A stretch of DNA of 64,000 bases, from positions 676,001-740,000 of the forward strand of contig WPIO01000051.1 of NCBI GenBank assembly GCA_009760855.2, read 5' to 3'. Below the pieces are notes generated by a model, which worked only from the letters and a program-made list of their open reading frames with translations, was not told the DNA's origin and made no database searches. Each line of letters begins with the position of its first letter. The first letter of the stretch is position 1. Source of the DNA: Cristatella mucedo (taxonomy: Eukaryota > Bryozoa > Phylactolaemata > Cristatellidae). The translations under genes and the position numbers were made by a program. Below are positions 57,086 through 64,000 of the stretch, one piece after another.

Positions 57086-57229
57086 CTGAGGCATAAGCAA
57101 TTATGAATATCGTTTACTACCCGAAGTAAATAATTATGAAATAAAGCTCGGACGTTAGGATTGCTGGGAAGCCAATGCTTGCCCCTCCTTTGTGGTGTGC
57201 ATAGAGGAAGCAAACGTGAGTTCTCGAAC

Positions 57230-57523
57230 CCCCGATGAACCCCGGAGCAAGATGCCTCGAAGGCATTGTCACGTACATAGCTGTGCGTAATGGACGTTAA
57301 GCCGCCATATTGTGCCAGTTTTTCATCCGATGCTCTCGACGGGTGGATTGGGTGGGCCAGGCTGCCAAACCGCAGCCGGGCACTATTTCGGGAAGCTAAA
57401 CACCTTGGCTTCGGCCGAGCTGGCGCCTGACATTCGACAGTTGGTCGCCAAGGTCGCGCCGACTGCGAGTCAATCCGCGGTTGTCAGTTCCGAGGAGCGT
57501 CCGAAAGCAAAAAGCGGCCAGCT
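57230..57523 (+). promoter_or_regulatory. LMBRD1: LMBRD1 upstream region (5' UTR and promoter, inferred)
   Basis: About 0.3 kb upstream of the LMBRD1 ATG is moderately GC-rich with scattered CpG and no repeat, in contrast to the repeat fragment just before it (56985-57085). It is the only plausible place for a nearby start. No TATA box or initiator can be claimed. Confidence 0.35.
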
Positions 57524-57583
57524 ATGGGTTCGAGCGGTTCCGCTGTTGCCGGTGCGTGGGCCGCGTTTGGAGTGGCTATTGCG
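57524..57583 (+). CDS. LMBRD1: LMBRD1 coding exon 1
   Basis: Twenty codons from the ATG (context GCTATGG) to the donor GCG|GTACGT, phase 0. It encodes a short Ala/Gly-rich N-terminus and the first half of TM1. The length and hydrophobic character suit the LMBRD1 N-terminus, but the residues themselves are weakly conserved, so this start is the least certain part of the model. Confidence 0.8.
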
Positions 57584-60500
57584 GTACGTTCGATAAGCCG
57601 CTGCCGCTTTCGCTGCTGCAGCGGCGGCTTTCGCTCTACTTGCCGACTCGAACGGTCCTGTCTCGTAAGCGAGCTCACGAATGTCCTTAACTGCGACGCT
57701 AGCTCTCGATGGCGAGGCGCAGCGACAGGCATCGTCGAATTTCGTGAGTCGAGCCGTTCCCGTCGTCTTCTGCGCTTCGTAGCTCACTGTCGGATTTTCC
57801 ATCGTCTACGTCGGGTATTACCGTGACAAGAGGAGAAGTCACCGGCTGCCCACTGCTGTGGCGGCCGCCGGCATTAGCACGGCCCTGCTCACGGCCATAC
57901 TCATTCCGGTCGACATTTTCTTGGTCTCCTTCATGAAAGACGCCAACGGAACGTTTAAAGAGTGGTCAGATACGCCCGAAAAAAGGGAATCGATTAAGAA
58001 TGGCGTCTTGTACGCTTATTATGGTGAGTGCTTCGCGAGAAGAGGCCAGAGGTCTACGATGGACTGGCGAGCTAAGGCGAGGCTCGTGCCCACGCGGGTG
58101 AGGGGCTGGGATGCGGCGATCCAGTGGGCAGCGTCATTAGCCGATGCAGCGTATGCGCTAGCTTCAAAAGTAGCTGGAGATGCTTCCTTGCTCACCAGCT
58201 TTAAATTGGCAACAGCTAGTGTCTAAGTTTCTATTTCGTCACGACAATTCACGACTTCGGGCTGATCCTGGGTGTTCTCGACGCGTAGATTCAACCCAGC
58301 ATGCAGCTGGGCGGGCAGTAGGTGACTTCCAGTGAGCTGACCTCTGCCTGGGATCTGGCCTGCCTGACCGGTCTCTCGAAGGGGCAGCCTTCAGCTTCGA
58401 GCCGTTCTAGAAAACCAGCAAACCCCACGAAGACGCTTGAAACTTTCTTTCAACAACAAGATAGTGGCGATGCGTATCGAGCTCCGCTTTCAATCCTCGT
58501 AGGTTGACACACGACCGGCTTCAATCAAGTGGAGGCTAGCATTCTAAAAAGAGCCCGATCAAACTGCGGAGTACGAAAAACCTTGAAAAAAGTCGCACCG
58601 TTTTCCAGAATGATGCCGCGAAGAACTAAGTTAATCTGCACGAGCTGTCCGGCGCGTGTGACGAGAGACCAGGGTCAGCCATGCAGTGGCTGTGCCTGCT
58701 CGAGGTGGCAACGTCGACTGAAATCGTAGTTTAGGGCTGTGAGTGATGTTTCCACTTAGCAGGGGGATGGCAGCGTCTGTCACGTGGAGGCGCTCACGTT
58801 TGCACTCTGGCCAGCAGACATTGGCAAAAGCAGGCTTAGAAGTTGTCACAGCTGGGATCAGAGAGCCTGAAAGTCTCTTTCGATACACCGAAGGCGAGCC
58901 AGCACCGCATTTAACTGGATTTATATGCTGAGCAAAAAAAGCACGCATATGCAGAGCCCGTTAAATCTGCTTGAAAGAATTGTTTCCTTTGCGACTCTCA
59001 AAATTCGATCGCCCCCTCAAAGCTGATGGCCCCATCTGGAAACCGATACGGAACGAGCACATGCTAGCCGGCCTGCAGCAGATGCCTTGCTGTGAATCCA
59101 CTGGCGAACATTGGAACATGCGGTGAAAGCGGGCGCGTGGGGGGGCCTGAGTGCGAATCGTGAGCACCATTCGGCTGCTCTTTGCAGGAAAAGCGAGAGT
59201 CGACTGCATACCGTACAATCTTTCAGAGGCTCTGTCTGTTTTCCCCTCCCGAGTCTTAGGGAGCTGCAGGTTCAATAGACAAGTCATTTGGCGGTACTGG
59301 AGTAGAGGTCGTTTGGCTGTACTGGGGTAGAGGTCATTTGGCTGTACTGAAGTAGAGGTCGTTTGGCCGTAATGGAATCTCCTGCTAGAGCAGAGACCGG
59401 TAAAACTGGACAGACAAGGCTGAATGCTAATATCGCCGGGTCACTTTCTGCGGTTACTGTGCATTGGTTCCCCGATGCAGCAGTCTACGGGGCCGAATGG
59501 TAAGTGATATATGAAATAGTCGATTTTCTTGCTGCTCCTTAGCAGGAGGGTTCTAGACGCGTTGAGCTCACCCGAAGAAACCGAGCCGGAGCTTGGAGCC
59601 CCCCAAGGAGCCCCACCGAGTACCCGTGTAGCACCCGTGCGGGCTCCGTGGCCAAGTGTAGATGATCCAGAAAGCTTCGTGTCCCTGGTGCACCCACCTC
59701 ACACCGCCTCTATCTAGCCTCCTCCTCAATAAACATTTTAATTCTTTTGAAATGAAACGGTAGCCTCATCCTCTCGAAGCAGACTAGATTCTGTACAGCT
59801 AAGGATAAAAAGGATTCAGGCCCTCTTTAAAAAGTGCTCACTATAAAAAATTCCGCTCAGAAGAGCGCTTAGAGCATTTAGAATCCCCGAACCGAAGGTT
59901 TGCAATCCGGAAGCCAAGTCCAAAGCCAGAACTGGGGCCTCTGATTTGAAAAGCTGCGCAAATGAAGCTGCACATGAAAGGCTCCCAGTCCAGTAGAGTT
60001 GTGCAGCAAAATAGTGACTGAACTCATCGAACAAAGACATATCGAATAAAACACCTCAAGGTGCGAGCAACAGGTACACCACTCAGAAAGACTTTTTTAT
60101 ACTGCTTAGACTCATCCGAGTTAAGGGAAATTCACATCCGAGTTAAGGGAAATTCACATCCCAGTTTAGGGAATCGTTATTAAAAATTAAAATACTAGGT
60201 GATTCAACAGCCTCTTTTGTATGACGAGCCTTTACGGCTATCACCACCACTTGCAGTTGCAATAAAGGATCACCCAAGGTAGGATTTGAATCTACGACCT
60301 GGGGATCAAGGTCATGAAAGACAACCGGCTTACCTAGTGCGCCATCACGGCTCACCAATTCTGCACTCGGCTAGACCCTCGATAGACGTGTTTAATTACC
60401 AGCATTAAAGACAAATACTTGATTTAACAGCCTTTTTTGTTCAGTGACAGAAGAGCCTTTAGAGCTAACCACCGCTTGCAGCAGAAATAAAGGATCACTC

Positions 60501-62460
60501 ACCGCAGGATTCGAACCCACAACCTCGGGGTAGAGGTCGTTAAAAGTAACCGCCTTACCTAGTGAACCAACGTGGCTCACAGTGCTCGCGTTAAAGTTAG
60601 AAGCAGACTATGCAAACGGGGACACAACGTTCGGACACAGAATTCGCCCTGATTAAAAATCCCTTTATTCACATCGAGCATTTTTACTATCGATTCCAAC
60701 CGATGAACTAATTGAAGTTTCGTGGCGAACATTCCCGCTTCAGTGGCCTCCAGAGCCGCTCTCAGAAATAGACTGATGGCAAAGTCTGAAATCCTGGTAG
60801 CCACTAGGGAGTTACTACAAGACGTCCGGGGTAAGGCTAGAGGGGGAGGCGGCTTGAAATTGGCACGACCGCTGAAGCAGCCCGACACGTGGGAAGAGGA
60901 GGGCCTTAAGTTTCTCTCTTCTTATACTACTTGCATCGGGTGAAGCTGCCGTGTGGCGCTCATAGAATTCTTTCCTTTCAGCTCTGTACTCGTTGGTGCT
61001 GTTATTTGTCTTCGTCCTTCTACCAATGACGTACTTCTGCTACAGAGAAGTGAGACACGAGGAGATAAAATGGCTAACCGTAAGTTGTCTGCATTCGCTC
61101 GACCGGCGTGGGGCACTTTGCAGTTCACGCGGGTCTCTCCTTCGGCATATCGGCGCTCAGCAGTGTAGGAAAGTCCAACTCATTGCATGAGCAGGCGCGA
61201 CTCGCTTTTAAGTTATACGACAGCAAGCGGCGTAGATACCGCCATGACGAATTGTATGTTTACATCGAGTCCACTTGAGCGAGCTTCGCCTACTCGTTTC
61301 ACGAGTTGGCTTTACTACTAGCAGCTCGAGAATGTGTGGAACGGGACAGACCGTCTATTCCTGACGCTTGGCCAAGCGCTACAGTTGGATGACTCGTTCT
61401 ATTACTGTTGCCGCATCGCTGGAAACCGGTATAGGACCAGGTGCACTTTTGAAATTTCGACACTTACCACATTCAGTGGCTACTCACAATGGGTGGCTAT
61501 GTGTACGCTTTTCGTAAGCGAGACGGCGCGCCAACGAAAACCGCTCTCGCATCGCCACAGTGACGTATAGTGGTGGTTGCAGCCTTTCCCTTGGGGGAGG
61601 GGAAGGTGCAGAGCCGCAGTGCCAAAACGCGGTCCGAATTTCGAGTTCGTGCCCAGCGTCTAAACTACGTATTCTGTTCAACTGGCCAACGAGTGTGCGG
61701 TCGCGCCTGTTGCTGACCGCGTCATGCTTTCTCTTTCCAGAGACTCTGCAGAGCCTTCAAGTATAGCCTCGCGTTCGTCTTAGTCGCTTCGACGCTTTTC
61801 CTGCTCGGGTGAGCTTCGCTTTGAGCCGCATTAGCGTCGAGTAGCCGACGTCGATGTGACTCTTCACGTCTGGCAAAGCCACGACGCACGGGTCCAGACG
61901 ACCGCGACCCACGACCCAGGTCGCCCCATGCGACAAGGCTACAGCCGAATCCTCTCCGAGTCGCCCATGCCCGCTCGCTGCGACCCGCTCGCTCCGCTTA
62001 CGCTGCCTCCCCTCGGCTCACGGAAGTGGAGCGACAGCTGCAGAAGGTACCGCGAACGCTCTCAGCGACGATTGACCGGGCTGTCTGTAGTCAAGAGGGG
62101 TAGGAGCGGGTGGCAGTCCAAGACCAGACAGTCGGCTGCCATTAGTGTGCTGATGGATTGAATACGGATGAGCCCGATAACGATTTAGTCTCCGATTGGT
62201 GTAAAAACTGCATTCGCATCTGCCAGAGAAGCGAAACCGAAACGAGGAGCAGTCGATTCGTTGGCGAGCAAGCGCCCGCCGCCAGACCCTTTTTAGTCTG
62301 ACTGAGCTGCATTTGGATGCTGATTAGTGCGACATCTTGATTATGCAGTGGCTTACGGTCATGATGCTGACAATCTATTGTAGAGCGTACGTTCCCCTGC
62401 GGACAGTACCGGCTGCAAATATAAGCGACCCGTTCATACTAAACGAAGTAGTCGGAACTC
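57524..62460 (+). CDS. LMBRD1: LMBRD1, probable lysosomal cobalamin transport protein, 5' part (exons 1-5), runs off the window
   Basis: Exons 57524-57583, 57783-58023, 60982-61079, 61741-61808 and 62384-62460 join in frame over GT-AG introns (phases 0, 1, 0, 2, then 1 at the window-side donor) to give 181 codons plus one base. The predicted N-terminal third matches LMBRD1 in order: TM1 ending IVYVGYYRDKRRS, TM2 with LIPVDIFLVSFMKDANGTF (the most diagnostic stretch; NGT is an N-glycosylation sequon), TM3 after VLYAYYALYS, then FKYSLAFVLVASTLFLLG and AYVPL. Family knowledge: LMBRD1 is a LIMR-family multi-pass protein of the lysosomal membrane that, with ABCD4, is needed for vitamin B12 to leave the lysosome; loss causes the cblF defect in humans. 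The human protein is about 540 residues, so roughly two thirds lies beyond the right edge. The start ATG has G at -3 and G at +4. The gene diverges from the MCT-like gene 17 kb away. Confidence 0.94.
57783..58023 (+). CDS. LMBRD1: LMBRD1 coding exon 2
   Basis: Eighty codons plus one base, from acceptor TTCGTAG to donor TATG|GTGAGT. It encodes the end of TM1, a basic loop (YYRDKRRSHR), TM2 and the lumenal segment with NGTFKEW, ending VLYAYY. This exon alone identifies the family. Confidence 0.95.
60190..60355 (-). mobile_element. SINE family A copy in LMBRD1 intron 2
   Basis: CTAGGTGATTCAACAGCCTC, GAGCCTTTACGGCTATCACC, GATTTGAATCTACGACCTGG and CTAGTGCGCCATCACGGCTC, a full-length reversed copy. 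Confidence 0.8.
60400..60580 (-). mobile_element. SINE family A copy, second in tandem
   Basis: It has the same orientation as the neighbour 45 bp away: TTGATTTAACAGCCTTTTTT, GGATTCGAACCCACAACCTC (intact B box) and CTAGTGAACCAACGTGGCTC. Confidence 0.8.
60982..61079 (+). CDS. LMBRD1: LMBRD1 coding exon 3
   Basis: A 98-nt exon after a CTTTCCTTTCAG-like acceptor (TTTCCTTTCAG), with donor AACC|GTAAGT. It encodes ALYS, TM3 (LVLLFVFVLLPMTYF) and a charged loop (CYREVRHEEIKWLT), matching the human LYS..LF..F..P..YFYYEE region in layout. Confidence 0.93.
61741..61808 (+). CDS. LMBRD1: LMBRD1 coding exon 4
   Basis: A 68-nt exon after TCTCTTTCCAG, with donor CTCGG|GTGAGC (phase 2). It encodes RLCRAFKYSLAFVLVASTLF and LLG, which is TM4 of LMBRD1. 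Confidence 0.9.
62384..62460 (+). CDS. LMBRD1: LMBRD1 coding exon 5 (last in window)
   Basis: A 77-nt exon after CTATTGTAG, with donor ACTC|GTAAGT (phase 1). It encodes GAYVPL and a lumenal stretch containing the sequon NIS, the counterpart of the human GAFVPL region. No further exon is seen before base 64000. Confidence 0.88.
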
Positions 62461-63595
62461 GTAAGTAAGGCACTTGCAGATAGCAATGCTGGAGCGTGCA
62501 GCTTGTAGGATGATGCAGGTCCACGCTGGACGGACGCAAGGAAGTAACTTAACAAATTAAAGAATGGGGCGGCTAATTCACAAGCCTCGTTTCTAAAAAA
62601 ATCAGACGAGCTTTAGCGTTTACGCTCCCTTTGCAGCAAATGTAAGGCGCCCAGGAAGAGATTGAGTTCTCTGAGGGCGTTTTATCAAGTGCATTATTAT
62701 TACGATTCCGCTTGCAGTGGGAAATGACAAATTTCTCGCGTAGGACTCAATTCCACTACCGTGATCGTAAAGTACAAGCACTTTCCTCTCGGACTAAGAC
62801 CCAGAGTCATCACTAGGGTGCGCTATGGTACCTAGTGTACGGTAGAAATTATGTATTGATATATATGTAATATATATGTATTCGCAGTGGTGCCTTGACT
62901 TACGAGTTTAATTCGTTCATTAACGGAGCTCTTCAGTTACTCATACGCCCAATCATTTCTTTCATTGAAACGAATTGGAATGCAGTTAATTGTTCTGGAA
63001 CCCCCAAAACAATGACAATTTTCTCAAGTTTTTAATTAACAATGCAATTGTAAATAACGAATATATTGTATAAAAAAGATACCATCAGACGACAAAGATG
63101 CTAACGAAGTTGGAGGAGAAAGGCTAAAATGTATAACTGAATCTTATTCGCTCTTATTCACTTTTCTTCGCTGAAATTTGCCCTCACGGCTTCTCCTGCA
63201 AGCTGCTTTTTAGTCAACCACACCATCAGCAGCTCATCCATGTTTTTATGGATAGATGGCCACTACTAAAACATTTTTGTAACGCTCTTTGCTGGTGTTA
63301 GAGCTTTTATCGACTCCTTCTGCTTCAGCATGGTGTAGATCGTACATCCTATCGTAGCTCTTACTGCTTCGCCAAGTCGAATACATACAGCTTTGTCATG
63401 TTTTTTGATAATTTATTCCTTTAATTATAAGCACGTCATTCCGCTTTTTCTCAGCATTGTCCTTTGTACTCAACTTTCTTTGGGTCTATGGCAGAAAAAA
63501 GGTTTTCAAAAATAATAAAAAATGCGACCACAATAGTGATGCTTCTACTGCGAGCTAACCGCTTAAAGTGAACGATTGAGATACAGGATATTAGT
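62461..63595 (+). other. LMBRD1 intron 5 (partial): LINE tail, SINE fragment, AT-rich DNA
   Basis: It contains an L2-like LINE tail (62628-62702, GCAAATGTAAGGCGCCCAGG to ATTATTATTA) directly joined to a SINE family A piece in reverse (62703-62805). AT-rich DNA with no recognisable exon follows. Confidence 0.6.
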
Positions 63596-63599
63596 TGGA

Positions 63600-64000
63600 T
63601 GTTTCAACATTCACTGTAGTGTTTGCTGCCCCAAATAGCGTATAAGTATAGGTATAGCGTATATACTAGGGTATCTGAAGTTGGTCGTAACCCGAGTTTT
63701 AGCTCGCAACCCAAGAGTATCTCGAAAAGCAGTTCAGCTATGTATGAAGGAGCCAAGCCGTGGCAGGCCTTGTGGGTCAGAGTAAGAACTTCACGCTGTA
63801 TCTGTTGATCAACCGGAAGCCATCGAAGCTCTTTCAGCAAAGAAGTCACACGGTCAAACCTCATTTGAGATTTGATAACTAGCCGTGCAGCCATATTATT
63901 CACCGCTGCAGCGGCCTAACGGTTTTCATAGGTAGCCCAGCCAAAATGAAATTCCAAAAATTGAGCCGAGACAGAGCGAGGAGGTAGTAAATTTGGTTGA
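63600..64000 (-). mobile_element. CR1/L2-type LINE remnant, second family, cut by the window edge
   Basis: The minus strand encodes MAARLVIKSQMRFDRVTSLL and KELRWLPVDQQIQREVLTLT, close to the copy at 3905-4445. Confidence 0.8.

Larger units (their letters stand above)
58024..60981 (+). other. LMBRD1 intron 2 (3.0 kb)
   Basis: The intron is bounded by GTGAGT and TTTCAG. It carries two SINE copies in the same orientation (60190-60355 and 60400-60580, minus) and a short direct repeat near 59283-59365 in which the text GAGGTC(G/A)TTTGGC recurs three times. The rest has no recognisable content. Introns 1 (199 bp), 3 (661 bp) and 4 (575 bp) contain nothing notable. Confidence 0.75.

Overview
This is a window of animal (metazoan) nuclear DNA, most likely from an invertebrate. 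The genes are split by GT-AG introns of 0.1 to 11 kb, start codons sit in Kozak-like contexts, and intergenic and intronic DNA is full of L2/CR1-type LINE 3' ends, tRNA-derived SINEs and microsatellites. I cannot fix the phylum from sequence alone. Nothing bacterial or viral is visible.

Two protein-coding genes can be reconstructed exon by exon, and they diverge from each other. (1) On the minus strand, 40228 down to 12214, is a complete seven-exon gene for an SLC16/monocarboxylate-transporter-like (MCT) membrane protein of 651 residues. It has all twelve expected membrane segments, both family signatures and a long cytoplasmic loop after segment 6. All six introns are phase 1, and five of the six split a glycine codon. 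(2) On the plus strand, from 57524, are the first five coding exons (181 codons) of LMBRD1, the LIMR-family lysosomal cobalamin export protein. The gene runs off the right end of the window.

Layout: 1-12 kb is repeat-rich flank (LINE tails, SINEs, a 24-bp degenerate minisatellite at 1.38-2.14 kb) and probably the transporter 3' UTR. 12.2-40.2 kb is the transporter gene; its 11-kb first intron carries a long imperfect inverted repeat (arms about 0.6-0.7 kb). 40.2-41.2 kb is a GC/CpG-rich start region. 41.2-57.5 kb is intergenic DNA with LINE/SINE remnants and GC-rich islands near 44.6-46.7, 48.9-50.0 and 53.6-54.4 kb, in which I recognise no gene. 57.5-62.5 kb is the LMBRD1 5' part, and 62.5-64 kb is its intron 5 with repeats.

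The two genes share membrane transport in a broad sense, but nothing shows that they work together. I found no undescribed multi-gene system. The most notable observations are the intron-phase regularity and altered transport-site residues of the MCT-like protein, the long inverted repeat in its first intron, perfect small hairpins in its introns, and a SINE family whose 3' tail matches the tail of the resident L2-like LINE.
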